Virus record (IMG/VR): IMGVR_UViG_3300010413_000072
Span: 1-42,093 of that record
Reading direction: 5' to 3' (one strand)
DNA length: 42,093 nt
From: a virus
The notes below the pieces were generated by a model. The model was not told the DNA's origin. It worked only from the letters and a program-made list of their open reading frames with translations, and ran no database searches. Positions within the stretch are counted from its first letter, which is position 1. Each line of letters starts with the position of its first letter. This document shows, in pieces, positions 16,621-23,571 of the stretch. Both the position numbers and the translations under genes were made by a program.

Positions 16621-17241
16621 CTCTTCTTCCTCTATCGGTTTGCGATCAATGAATGAACACATGGACCCACAACGGCCACGGTCCACAACGGCCAGGTGAT
16701 GCGGCGCGATGTTGCGCTGCTCAAAATCATAATCTTCATCGCCTTCATACGGTACGAGGTCTGCCATGTAGCCCAGGGACAACTCGCGCTTGCCCGCGCC
16801 GACCGACATGCTGAGCGTGTCGCCGAGGGCCAATTTGTTGCGGATGGCGATAGTCGACGCGGTGGCTGGGTCGTGCGCGTCCATCATCTCGGCATCGGCC
16901 ACGAACCCACCGGATGACGGGGCGGGCAGGTCCAGGCTTACGTGCTCGTCAGTGATGGGGATGCCGCGCATCTTCATGGCCGTGTTGGCGATGGTGGCCG
17001 GGGATCGGTAGACGCGGACGATGCGGTCGGCTGGCACCATGCCCAGCTCGGCGCCCAGGTACTCAAGCACCCCGTCACGCACGGATACCGCAGTGCGCTC
17101 CTCGGGGTCGAATACCGCCGAATCGCGGAACTCGCCGCGCACCGTGTCTTTGAACTGAGCGTTACAGATGGCATAGGCCGATTCTTCGGACTTTCCCGAT
17201 TCCATAACCGACTGAACGCAGCGCTCGAGCTTCGCGGGCAT
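16069..17241 (-). CDS. DUF2213 prohead protease fused to scaffold
   Basis: 390 residues. Residues 1-200 form the DUF2213 maturation protease: GDTLSMSVGAGKRELSLGY, then NIAPHHLAVVDRGRCG with the HHLAVV histidines expected in the active region. Residues 208-390 form an acidic, Pro/Glu-rich and helical scaffold with two similar FSDK(S/T)xVxIxxDxV segments near residues 290 and 330. By family, the protease removes the scaffold and capsid N-terminal parts. An internal start allows the scaffold to be made alone. It is the first gene of the long leftward virion unit and lies behind a near-consensus promoter. Confidence 0.88.
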   Translation of the reverse strand: MPAKLERCVQSVMESGKSEESAYAICNAQFKDTVRGEFRDSAVFDPEERTAVSVRDGVLEYLGAELGMVPADRIVRVYRSPATIANTAMKMRGIPITDEHVSLDLPAPSSGGFVADAEMMDAHDPATASTIAIRNKLALGDTLSMSVGAGKRELSLGYMADLVPYEGDEDYDFEQRNIAPHHLAVVDRGRCGSMCSFIDRKPIEEEEMSLHKAFKDQEGQLNLQQVVEMAMALPEAIKAVPVDQLQSLVEPLQAIIEAAKAAGVTAPVEEEPMPEAPTEPMEDENIPEDEKPKFSDKSVVKIVDAAVFKAVKRHASVIEKARDFLPEEYKFSDKTTVQIMRDTVATQTTEQFTDTKLELAFKLLKPTPANYSKFADAGADAFATLKDKEL

Positions 17242-17270
17242 GGGCCTCGCTCCCTGGTAAATTACCCGTA

Positions 17271-17299
17271 TTTATAGCCCCCAGCGCCCTGGCTGTCAA
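17271..17299 (-). promoter_or_regulatory. Near-consensus sigma70 promoter for the virion operon
   Basis: On the minus strand TTGACA (17299-17294), exactly 17 bp, then TATAAA (17276-17271). The expected start of transcription is near 17264, 23 bases before the protease ATG at 17241. This is the best host-type promoter seen in the window and should drive the head and tail genes. Confidence 0.75.
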
Positions 17300-17327
17300 C
17301 TATCACATATTGTCCACTTGGTCAATA
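17297..17327. promoter_or_regulatory. Operator/promoter module, copy A
   Basis: Palindrome TATTGTCCACTTGGTCAATA at 17308-17327 (8-bp arms, 4-bp centre, one mismatched pair of positions). On the minus strand its right arm holds TTGACC, and 17 bp later lies a weak -10, TAGTTG (17302-17297), which overlaps the -35 of the strong leftward promoter. On the plus strand the same arm supplies the -35 of a rightward promoter. A bound regulator would touch both divergent units. Confidence 0.7.
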
Positions 17328-17345
17328 CCCCATCGGTAGTATATT
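17318..17345 (+). promoter_or_regulatory. Rightward promoter for the 17421-19241 operon
   Basis: TTGGTC (17318-17323), 16 bp, TATATT (17340-17345). Its -35 lies inside operator copy A. The first gene starts 76 bp downstream at 17421 with AGGAGG before it. Confidence 0.5.
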
Positions 17346-17420
17346 GCACTAGTGCGGAAAAGGGCCTATAGTTATTTCAACAGCGAGGCAATGGGCCGAG
17401 CGGGTTAGGAGGATAGCGAG

Positions 17421-17675
17421 ATGTTGGAAGCAATTACTGATTTTATTAGATTCATAGGGTGTTTGGCCGTAAGTGGTGGGGTCTTATTCGGTGGGGTTAT
17501 CGGCATTGTTAATATCGGGGAAACCTATGCGTGCAGCCAGTATTCCGATATTACCGGGCGGAAAACTGAATATCGCTTCCCATCGGGCTGTTTTGTTCAA
17601 CATGCCGATGGTTCATGGCTATCCTTGGAGGAATATAAGGCCGTTATCGTAGCACGAGAAGGCTTAACCAAATGA
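17421..17675 (+). CDS. Small membrane protein (unknown)
   Basis: 84 residues, ATG 17421 after AGGAGG. One transmembrane segment is clear at about residues 9-31 (FIRFIGCLAVSGGVLFGGVIG), followed by a soluble tail of about 50 residues with two cysteines (YACSQYSD and GCFVQHADGSW). First gene of the rightward operon and overlapping the next ATG as ATGA. I do not recognise the family; small membrane proteins in early phage operons often act on host functions, but nothing here shows that. Confidence 0.6.
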   Translation: MLEAITDFIRFIGCLAVSGGVLFGGVIGIVNIGETYACSQYSDITGRKTEYRFPSGCFVQHADGSWLSLEEYKAVIVAREGLTK

Positions 17676-17687
17676 CCCGCAAACAAT
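17671..17687 (+). repeat. 17-bp direct repeat, first copy
   Basis: AATGACCCGCAAACAAT, present again at 17913-17929. Each copy holds an ATG followed by codons for MTRKQ. The first seems a leftover start region ahead of the better-placed ATG 17702. Confidence 0.9.
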
Positions 17688-17701
17688 TGGAGGGTACGAA
17701 C

Positions 17702-17917
17702 ATGAGCATTTATGAACAGATTTTTCGCACGATTGCAGGTAACTCCGCGATCGGTGAGATACTTAGAACTAAGAGTATAGATTGGAATCGAGGCTTTCGA
17801 TTTTCTCCACGATGGGGGCTCGACGGCCGCTTGTTGAGCATCTACGAGGAATCTGACGAATCATTCACTAAGCGCGTAGATGCGGTTATATCGTCCAGAG
17901 AGGACAAAAAACAATGA
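17702..17917 (+). CDS. Small hypothetical protein
   Basis: I choose ATG 17702, seven bases after a perfect GGAGGG, over ATG 17672, which overlaps the previous stop as ATGA. From 17702 the protein has 71 residues, starting MSIYEQIFRTIAGNSAIGE and with a charged C-terminus (SFTKRVDAVISSREDKKQ). The extra ten codons from 17672 read MTRKQLEGTN and come from a 17-bp repeat shared with the start of the next gene. Function not recognised. Confidence 0.55.
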   Translation: MSIYEQIFRTIAGNSAIGEILRTKSIDWNRGFRFSPRWGLDGRLLSIYEESDESFTKRVDAVISSREDKKQ

Positions 17918-17929
17918 CCCGCAAACAAT
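17913..17929 (+). repeat. 17-bp direct repeat, second copy
   Basis: Identical to 17671-17687; here it is the true start region of the HTH protein gene. Confidence 0.9.
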
Positions 17930-18129
17930 CCACGGCAACTGAACGGGCGCTCGCTAGAGTGGCGATGGGCGAGACGCCGTATAGCGCGGCTATCGCGGAG
18001 GGTATATCTCCCAGCACGATCTACAGGGCGCGAGCCCGTGGCCGCTACTGGGATGCCGAGCGGCGCGCCGATGAGGCATATCTAGACCAGGCAGACGCCG
18101 CGATGAATAGCGAGGAGATAGAAGAATGA
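17914..18129 (+). CDS. Small helix-turn-helix protein
   Basis: 71 residues. Residues 8-43 (ATERALARVAMGETPYSAAI then AEGISPSTIYRARARG) have the length, spacing and helix-breaking glycine of a resolvase/Hin-like helix-turn-helix, with STIYRARAR as recognition helix. The C-terminal 25 residues are acidic and helical. It is likely a DNA-binding regulator acting early. It is coupled to the flanking genes by 4-bp overlaps (ATGA). Confidence 0.6.
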   Translation: MTRKQSTATERALARVAMGETPYSAAIAEGISPSTIYRARARGRYWDAERRADEAYLDQADAAMNSEEIEE

Positions 18130-18479
18130 CACAGATAGCAGTAAGTGAATTGACAGGGCTCCAGCTCGCGGAATTTGTGGCGAGGGCGCGTGGGCGGGAA
18201 ATAGTCGGGAATGGCTATGGGTATGCAAATGGGGAGTGGTTGTCGGATCCATCTATTAAAGACTACCGGCCAGACATCAACGGTGGGCAGGCGATGTACT
18301 TGCTTGAACAGGACTATATCGTTGGTCATTGGGTATACATAGACGAGACGGGTTCAAAGGTGTATTGCGTGGAATATGGTGATGAGGATCGGTGGTTTGA
18401 ATCTACTGAATTTAAAATCGCCATCTGTCGCGCGGTCGTGGCTAGTGAATTTGGAGAGTTCGTGGAGGTGGGAAAATGA
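18126..18479 (+). CDS. NinX-like protein (DUF2591)
   Basis: 117 residues. The start VSELTGLQLAEFVARARG, a W-L-SDPSIKDYRPDINGGQAM region and the end F-KIAICRAVVASEFGEFVEV give the DUF2591/NinX pattern found in lambdoid nin regions and many other phages. Biochemical function of the family is not established. Start ATG 18126 overlaps the upstream stop as ATGA and follows AGGAGA. Confidence 0.75.
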   Translation: MTQIAVSELTGLQLAEFVARARGREIVGNGYGYANGEWLSDPSIKDYRPDINGGQAMYLLEQDYIVGHWVYIDETGSKVYCVEYGDEDRWFESTEFKIAICRAVVASEFGEFVEVGK

Positions 18480-18553
18480 ACAATGAACTGTTTTTCAAGT
18501 TTACGCCAGATGCGGTGGTCAAACTATTAGTCAAGGCGGAGGCGCTGCAGTGA
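18476..18553 (+). CDS. 25-codon mini-gene
   Basis: MNNELFFKFTPDAVVKLLVK then AEALQ. The ATG at 18476 overlaps the NinX-like stop as ATGA and is preceded by GGAGGTGGG; its stop overlaps the next ATG as TGATG. Signals of this quality at both ends in a tightly packed operon suggest it is translated, either as a peptide or as a coupling leader. Too short for family assignment. Confidence 0.45.
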   Translation: MNNELFFKFTPDAVVKLLVKAEALQ

Positions 18554-18774
18554 TGAAATATATCCGCACAGGAACGATGTCATTTCGTATTTTCAGCGAC
18601 CACGAATCGCATGTAGATATAGCTCGGGAGGTCAAATTGCCGGTAGTCTCCGCTGGCTTTATCCGGTTCGATGAGCATGGTGCCCCGGTAGCCTATGGCG
18701 AGTCGACCTCGCTCGGCATCAAGTCCATGCCGGCGGCGGATACCCGACTCCTGCAACTTATTTGGAGGTTCTGA
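18553..18774 (+). CDS. Conserved small phage protein (unknown)
   Basis: 73 residues from ATG 18553, with GGAGG in the end of the mini-gene as ribosome binding site. It contains LPVVSAGFIRFDEHG and AYGESTSLGIKSMPAADTRLL, a layout (SAGF...F.......YGES.SL...S.P.D..L) that recurs in uncharacterised proteins of many tailed phages. No known function. Confidence 0.6.
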   Translation: MKYIRTGTMSFRIFSDHESHVDIAREVKLPVVSAGFIRFDEHGAPVAYGESTSLGIKSMPAADTRLLQLIWRF

Positions 18775-18777
18775 TCT

Positions 18778-18960
18778 ATGGCTACCTACTATCTAACGCT
18801 CATGGTGCCGGTCAAGGTGCGAGTCGACGATATGGCGACCGTCAAAGAGGCGTTCGACTTCGCAGCGCCTGGATTGGCTTATTGGAGTGAGGCCCAAAGC
18901 GGCGGAAAACCCACCGGCTATGCGGTGACGCTGGTCAAGTCTGAGGAGGTGAAATCGTGA
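18778..18960 (+). CDS. Small hypothetical protein
   Basis: 60 residues, ATG 18778 after TTGGAGG. Strand-helix-strand pattern: YYLTLMVPVKVRV, then ATVKEAFDFAA and a C-terminal GYAVTLVKSEE, resembling a small ferredoxin-like fold. Not recognised beyond that. Its stop overlaps the next start as GTGA. Confidence 0.5.
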   Translation: MATYYLTLMVPVKVRVDDMATVKEAFDFAAPGLAYWSEAQSGGKPTGYAVTLVKSEEVKS

Positions 18961-19241
18961 ATATAAAGTGGATCACGCAGCATGACGATAGGACAAAGCA
19001 CATCCAATTAGTCGGACGCGCAAAACGGGTCTTCGACTTCATCCAACGCATACAGGCACCATTCACAACGGCCGAATGCACTATCGCCTGGTTTTTGACG
19101 GGTCGGCGAGGCGGGCATTTACTGCATCACTACAATTGTCGTTGCGTAGTGACCTCAGTGGAGCCCGGTAAGTTGTATGAATATGACACCAGCCCGGATC
19201 GCCCATGGTTATCGCGGGCTACTCATCTTCCGCCGGAATGA
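18957..19241 (+). CDS. Winged-helix-like DNA-binding protein
   Basis: 94 residues, GTG 18957 after AGGAGG. Helix AKRVFDFIQRI, helix PFTTAECTIAWFL, a basic recognition helix TGRRGGHLLHHYN and a strand-turn-strand RCVVTSVEPGKLYEYDT together look like a winged helix. A regulatory or replication-linked DNA-binding role is probable but unproven. It is the last gene of the rightward operon and runs 23 bp into the end of the convergent MuF-like gene, leaving no space for a terminator. Confidence 0.5.
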   Translation: MNIKWITQHDDRTKHIQLVGRAKRVFDFIQRIQAPFTTAECTIAWFLTGRRGGHLLHHYNCRCVVTSVEPGKLYEYDTSPDRPWLSRATHLPPE

Positions 19242-20040
19242 TTAATTCATAGTCGCAGCGGCATTGGTAATCCACCCCGGGCAGCAACCACTTGCCATCG
19301 CATGAGGAATAGAGCCCTTTATCCAGGTCGAACTCCTTGCCGTTGCGCTGCTTGTGACACTCGCGTACCCGTTCGTCGCGTGAGGTAATCCAGCGAGCCC
19401 GCGTGATGCCCAGGTTCTGCGCCCGCAGTTTGGTCGTTATGCTGTTGAAGTTGGCGATCTGATTGCGGGCCGTGAACTTGGCGTGGTTTTTGCGCTTCTC
19501 TACCAGTCCGTCGAATTGTTCCATAATATCCGCCAGGCTGCTGCCCTGGGTCATCGCCCGCAGGCTGTTCGCCGTGTACATCTCCAACGTCTCGTCGCGC
19601 AGCTTCTTGACCCACTGCGCCGTTTCGAGGTTCAGCGCGTTCATGCTGGCCATCAGCCCCTCGGTCTGCGTGAGTTCCAGACTGGACAGCCCGATCCGCT
19701 TCTCGACCTTGCTGTATAGCTCCGTGCGGTTGCGCTTGTTCACCTTATCGAGAATGGTCTGCACCAGGGCCTCAATGCGTTTATCGTCAAATTGCTTTAG
19801 CAGTTTGCGGCGCACGCGGTTGGCCAGCGATAGATACACCTTGGCATAGTTGCCCGGTTGCGCATCGGTGAATTTCTCTATGGTCGATTTGTGCAGCTCG
19901 CCGAATACCTGATTGCGGAACCGCTGCGATATCTGTTCGACCATGAACAGCGCGACCTCGGCCAGCTCCCGCTCCTGGGCGCGCGGGGCGCCGGGTGCTT
20001 TGAGCGGCGTCGGCTTGGCGGCTTTGATCTCCCGTTTCAC
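19219..20040 (-). CDS. Minor head protein, Mu gpF / SPP1 gp7-like
   Basis: GTG 20040 overlaps the portal stop as GTGA and follows GGAGGATGG, so the longer frame (68 more codons inside the portal gene) is rejected. The 273-residue product has a helical N-terminal half and the MuF C-terminal domain: KFTARNQIANFNSITTKLR, then ITRARWITSRDERVRECHKQ, NGKEF and PGVDYQCRCDYELI. The conserved R-D-x-R-V-R-x-x-H and the Cys-rich end are typical. It binds the portal inside the head and may be injected with DNA, as in SPP1. Confidence 0.87.
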   Translation of the reverse strand: MKREIKAAKPTPLKAPGAPRAQERELAEVALFMVEQISQRFRNQVFGELHKSTIEKFTDAQPGNYAKVYLSLANRVRRKLLKQFDDKRIEALVQTILDKVNKRNRTELYSKVEKRIGLSSLELTQTEGLMASMNALNLETAQWVKKLRDETLEMYTANSLRAMTQGSSLADIMEQFDGLVEKRKNHAKFTARNQIANFNSITTKLRAQNLGITRARWITSRDERVRECHKQRNGKEFDLDKGLYSSCDGKWLLPGVDYQCRCDYELIIPAEDE

Positions 20041-21227
20041 GCTTCGGGCCCATCCTCCGGCGGTTCGGCGAATAGATCGAACTCGTCTTTCTGGATGACC
20101 CCACGATCGATGAGATAGCCGCGCGAGTCCTCGCCCATCATCGCCAGCTTCTCGGCATTGGCGATCGCCTTGGTCTCGTAGTCCATCCGGCTGTTCGGTG
20201 TGTCGCCCTGGTTGTCCTTGAACTCGATGGTGCCCTGTCCGCACAGGCGCATCAGCTCGGTAATGGGCTCGAGCAGATATTCGGATTGCAGCGACTCGAT
20301 CATGTCCTGGAACACCTGGCGCTCATTCTCGCCGGTGCTGTTCAGCCCCTTGACGTTCTCCCCGACCAACATGGCGAGCGGGATGCCAGTCACCATGGCG
20401 AGCCGGCGTAGCGTGATCTGGTCGGCCTCGGCCAGATTGCTAATCGACTGGTTGGCGATCTCCAGTTCATCCTCGGCGTCGATGAGCCCGGCCGCGAAGA
20501 TCCCCCGCACATCTTCCAGCCGGCTGAAATATTCGATCATCTCGGAGTCTTGCCCCGAGCGCATGGCATCCTTGAAGCCGGTGATCTTGTAAAACAGCGT
20601 GCTGGCCTTTTCGAGGATGCGCGGGCTGGCACGCTGCACCACGCCATCCGCGATGATCTGCTCGTAAATCATCTCGAACTCGGAGATTCCGCCGTACATA
20701 TAGCGCGGGGCGTCCAGCTCGGGCGGCTCGATGTATCGGAAGTCAACCACCCTTGAGTAGTGGATCGACGCGCCGCGGACATTGTAGGTGAGGGGGCGTA
20801 GATACCGCTCTGACTGCAGGTCCCGGTCGACGTCACCAACTGTTACCATATCGCCGCTGAATACGCTGAGCATCAGGCGGGACGGGTCCGGCTGGCCAAG
20901 CGGTTTTGACAGATTGTCCCCTTTGGCATGCAGGATGATGATGCCCCGGCCAAATGCGATCATCCACTTAACGGTCTTCTTGACGTGTTTTTCTAGCCGG
21001 GCCTTGTAGAACAGCTCATCCTCGGTGCTCTCGAACTGGATCGTGTCGTTTAGCGCATGGCCGGATTTGAGCCGCACCACCTTGTTGCCGATGCCGTGAC
21101 GATAGAGCTGGCGCAGTGTCTCAGGGCTCAGCGCCTGCGAATAGATCTCGTTCTGGTTGATCGGATTGCGGCCATCGACTAGCGACGATACGAAGTTGCG
21201 CAATCCGTCTGTGAATTTGTTGGCCAT
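20037..21227 (-). CDS. Portal protein (DUF1073 / Acb1-like N-domain family)
   Basis: 396 residues. The pattern matches DUF1073 portals: LPETLRQLYRHGIGNKVV-like start, GIIILHAKGDNLSKPL, the FRYIEPP block, and a helical C-terminal half with MVTGIPLAMLVGENVKGLN and NERQVFQDMI. Forms the dodecameric DNA gate at the packaging vertex and binds terminase. Some databases name this family after anti-CBASS protein Acb1, but no Acb1 nuclease domain with its paired H-x-T motifs is visible, so no anti-defence role is claimed. Confidence 0.9.
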   Translation of the reverse strand: MANKFTDGLRNFVSSLVDGRNPINQNEIYSQALSPETLRQLYRHGIGNKVVRLKSGHALNDTIQFESTEDELFYKARLEKHVKKTVKWMIAFGRGIIILHAKGDNLSKPLGQPDPSRLMLSVFSGDMVTVGDVDRDLQSERYLRPLTYNVRGASIHYSRVVDFRYIEPPELDAPRYMYGGISEFEMIYEQIIADGVVQRASPRILEKASTLFYKITGFKDAMRSGQDSEMIEYFSRLEDVRGIFAAGLIDAEDELEIANQSISNLAEADQITLRRLAMVTGIPLAMLVGENVKGLNSTGENERQVFQDMIESLQSEYLLEPITELMRLCGQGTIEFKDNQGDTPNSRMDYETKAIANAEKLAMMGEDSRGYLIDRGVIQKDEFDLFAEPPEDGPEA

Positions 21228-21237
21228 GGCGGCGTCC

Positions 21238-22602
21238 TTAGAGCAATCGGCGGTAGTCCACCGTCGAGGATATTAGGGGATTGTAAGCCATTATGAAGGC
21301 GTCCGCTAGGTTTGGCGACTTCACATCCCTTTTGTCAAGGTCTTTTTTGCTCTCGACCTTTACCTTGCCGTTCGCATCAAAATCCCGGCGCGGCGTGGAT
21401 AGCTCGTCGATCAACTGCTCCAGGTTCTCGCAGCCGCTGTTGATGCTGATTAGCTGGTCCTCGTCAATCTTCTCGCCGTTGCGGACCGCAGCATAGGTGG
21501 CTTTCAGCCGGTCAGCCACCGTCCACCAGGCTTGGGCCTTAAGGTTCGAAAAAAAGTCGCGGTTCGTCACACCCGGCTGGTATTGGGCGTCAGGACGGTG
21601 GACCGCATTGCCCGCGCCGAACCCATGATATGCGATCCGTGCGCGCGTCGTTTGGTTCAGCTCTTTGAACTTCGACCCGGCCGCAGCGCCCATCCCGATA
21701 TTGTCATAGTAGATGGTGGCTTGCATCTGACGGGCCAGGCTGTAGACCCTGGAGCAGCTGCCGAGGAGGTCGTCGGTCTTACCCTTCCATTGCTGCGCGT
21801 TCATGGTCAGCAGGCCGTATGCAGTGACCGTGGCGTTCATATCGCTGCCATCGTCCGCCACGTCATAGCCTATGCGCTTCAAGCCGCTGGGGCGGATGCC
21901 GAGGGCCTTGTGGGCGTCGATGGCCGCCATGAGCCAGGACCGTTTGATAATGGCGGACTCATCGTCGGTTCGCGGCTCACCCAGGTAGATATGGCGATAT
22001 TCGTCCTCATCCTCTCGCTTGGCCGTATCGATGATGCTGCGCATCGTCTCGGAGAGAAACTGGTTTTCGTCATAGTTGATTTTGCGAACGATGGTATTCG
22101 GTGGCGGACTTACCACGAACCGGCGCCAAACGAAATCGGAGACCAGCCGAGGGTTGAATATGATCCAGTGCTGGCTGCCTTCTTTGCGGATGGTCGGGTC
22201 GATGACCCTCCATTGCTCTTCGCTCAGCAGATGGGCCTCCTCGGCCCAATGGATATCTACGCCTTCGAGCGACTTGATCTCGTCGATGGACCGCCACAGA
22301 CCGTAAAATATGAACTCAGTGCCAGTGCGGTTATTGATTATCTTGTTTTTCAGGATAGTGAACTGGTCCCGCAGCCCGAACCGGTCGATCTGGATCTTGA
22401 GCAGAGAATAGACCGATTCCTCGATCTTGTTTTGGAATTGACGAGTGCAAAGGATGCGCAGGCTGCATCGTTGCGCCAGAAAGATGGCGAAGCCAGCGGC
22501 GTCCCAACTCTTCGACGATGACCGACCGCCATACAGGACGCGATTGCGGGCCGGGGTGGTCCAGAAGCTCCGCAGCGCGGGGTTAAGCGTTGGACCCGTC
22601 AT
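21238..22602 (-). CDS. Terminase large subunit (Terminase_3, PBSX type)
   Basis: 454 residues with both catalytic parts. ATPase: Walker A GGRSSSKS at residues 25-32 and Walker B VDIHWAEEAH at about 116-125. Nuclease (RNase H fold): IGYDVADDGSD near 245, YYDNIGMGA near 300 and SPNLADAFIMAY near 430 supply the acidic residues. This is the motor that cuts and pumps DNA through the portal. PBSX/SPP1-type terminases usually package by the headful method, which agrees with the circular map. Overlaps terS by 20 bp. Confidence 0.93.
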   Translation of the reverse strand: MTGPTLNPALRSFWTTPARNRVLYGGRSSSKSWDAAGFAIFLAQRCSLRILCTRQFQNKIEESVYSLLKIQIDRFGLRDQFTILKNKIINNRTGTEFIFYGLWRSIDEIKSLEGVDIHWAEEAHLLSEEQWRVIDPTIRKEGSQHWIIFNPRLVSDFVWRRFVVSPPPNTIVRKINYDENQFLSETMRSIIDTAKREDEDEYRHIYLGEPRTDDESAIIKRSWLMAAIDAHKALGIRPSGLKRIGYDVADDGSDMNATVTAYGLLTMNAQQWKGKTDDLLGSCSRVYSLARQMQATIYYDNIGMGAAAGSKFKELNQTTRARIAYHGFGAGNAVHRPDAQYQPGVTNRDFFSNLKAQAWWTVADRLKATYAAVRNGEKIDEDQLISINSGCENLEQLIDELSTPRRDFDANGKVKVESKKDLDKRDVKSPNLADAFIMAYNPLISSTVDYRRLL

Positions 22603-23323
22603 TTGGCTTGTTCAGTTCACGGTAGAAATCATCCAGGCCGAGAGGGGTCATGCTACCGTCGGGGCTGGTGTGGGCCAGATTGTCGGTGAACATAGCCAGA
22701 TGCCGCCCGAGCAGTTCCAGAGACTTATCGCGGGAATGGGTCAGTATCTCGATGCCGCCGCGTGTCTGCTTGGCCCCGGCATACAGCTGCTTGGCGGCCG
22801 GGGATAGCGTGCGGGTATCCTTCACGGCGATGGATTCAATGCCTCGGCCGAAGCATTCCGGGCACTCGGGGTAAGGCGGAAAACGCGCATCGTATCCGAT
22901 ACCACCCTCGAGGTCCGGCTCGGCTGGGAGCGGCTGGCCCATACGCTCGGCCATCTGGTAGGCTTGTTGGTGCTGGCGCTGCACTTGTTCCCACTCTGCC
23001 GGTGTGAACTGGTAGCGATGGTCCTTGCCGTAACAGTGCCGACAACAGTCCTGCCGCACTTCCACCAGTTCGTTCGGATCGGCGGTCACCGTGGCCCACA
23101 AGAGGCGCACCACATCGTCCGCCTTGATATCGAGCCGCTCGGCACGTTCGCGCAGCAGTTCGCCTATCCGCGTCTTGATGTCAGCTTTTGTCAGCAACCG
23201 GCTGGCAGACGTGCGCGCCGCTGCCCTGGAGCTTTCCGGGTGCACAGTCAGGTACGCCTCAGTGGCGTTGAGCTCTGGATCGGCCACCAGAGCCCGGCAG
23301 AATTGTTCGGCGTTATTGTCCAT
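22583..23323 (-). CDS. Terminase small subunit with zinc-ribbon insertion
   Basis: 246 residues. Residues 1-85 form the HTH DNA-binding part of the Terminase_2 kind (FCRALVADPELNATEAYLTV, SRLLTKADIKTRIGELLRE). A middle insertion has CCRHCYG near residue 93 and PECPECFGRG near 155, four cysteines that could hold zinc. The C-terminus is helical. It selects the packaging site and recruits the large subunit. No ribosome binding site precedes ATG 23323, and a promoter-like element ends so close that the messenger may be leaderless. Confidence 0.88.
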   Translation of the reverse strand: MDNNAEQFCRALVADPELNATEAYLTVHPESSRAAARTSASRLLTKADIKTRIGELLRERAERLDIKADDVVRLLWATVTADPNELVEVRQDCCRHCYGKDHRYQFTPAEWEQVQRQHQQAYQMAERMGQPLPAEPDLEGGIGYDARFPPYPECPECFGRGIESIAVKDTRTLSPAAKQLYAGAKQTRGGIEILTHSRDKSLELLGRHLAMFTDNLAHTSPDGSMTPLGLDDFYRELNKPNDGSNA

Positions 23324-23329
23324 GCCGAC

Positions 23330-23359
23330 AGTCTAGCCGCCTCGTCGCCCCTGGGTCAA
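23330..23359 (-). promoter_or_regulatory. Putative promoter of the packaging genes
   Basis: Minus-strand TTGACC (23359-23354), 18 bp, TAGACT (23335-23330). The -35 and -10 are the same hexamers as in operator module copy B, but the spacer is 18 and the left palindrome arm is missing. The predicted start lies at or beside the terS ATG at 23323. Confidence 0.5.
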
Positions 23360-23414
23360 CCTGTGACAATGTGTGCAAATGTATTGACCTATTGTCACAC
23401 AAAAAAACCCTTAT

Positions 23415-23447
23415 AAATCAATGACTGTGCAAATAGTGACAATTGTG
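23415..23447 (+). repeat. 33-bp inverted repeat, left arm
   Basis: Matches the reverse complement of 23539-23571 at 32 of 33 bases. It contains three of the forward iterons or parts of them. The 91 bp between arms are AT-rich. Confidence 0.9.
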
Positions 23448-23538
23448 ACAATGATTATATAGAGAGGCTAGAAGCAGTATCAGTAAATTATAGTAATTAT
23501 AAAAGGAGGTATTCAGGGGGTTATAGGGAAAACATCTG

Positions 23539-23571
23539 CACAATTGTCACAATTTGCACAGTCATTGATTT
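23539..23571 (-). repeat. 33-bp inverted repeat, right arm
   Basis: Partner of 23415-23447 with a single mismatch. Both arms start AAATCAATGACTGTGCAAAT when read outward-in. A cruciform or looped nucleoprotein complex is possible. Confidence 0.9.

Noticed and set aside
17308-17327. FNR/CRP-like host site as an explanation of the palindrome
   Set aside because: FNR and CRP sites have TTGAT-N4-ATCAA or TGTGA-N6-TCACA spacing; here the arms are two bases further apart and contain CC/GG centres.
20037-21227. Anti-CBASS (Acb1) activity suggested by the family name of the portal
   Set aside because: Only the portal-type domain is visible; the nuclease domain with two H-x-T motifs is absent.
21532-22521. 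329-codon plus-strand frame opposite the large terminase
   Set aside because: Shadow of the terminase coding strand; no start signal and no family features.
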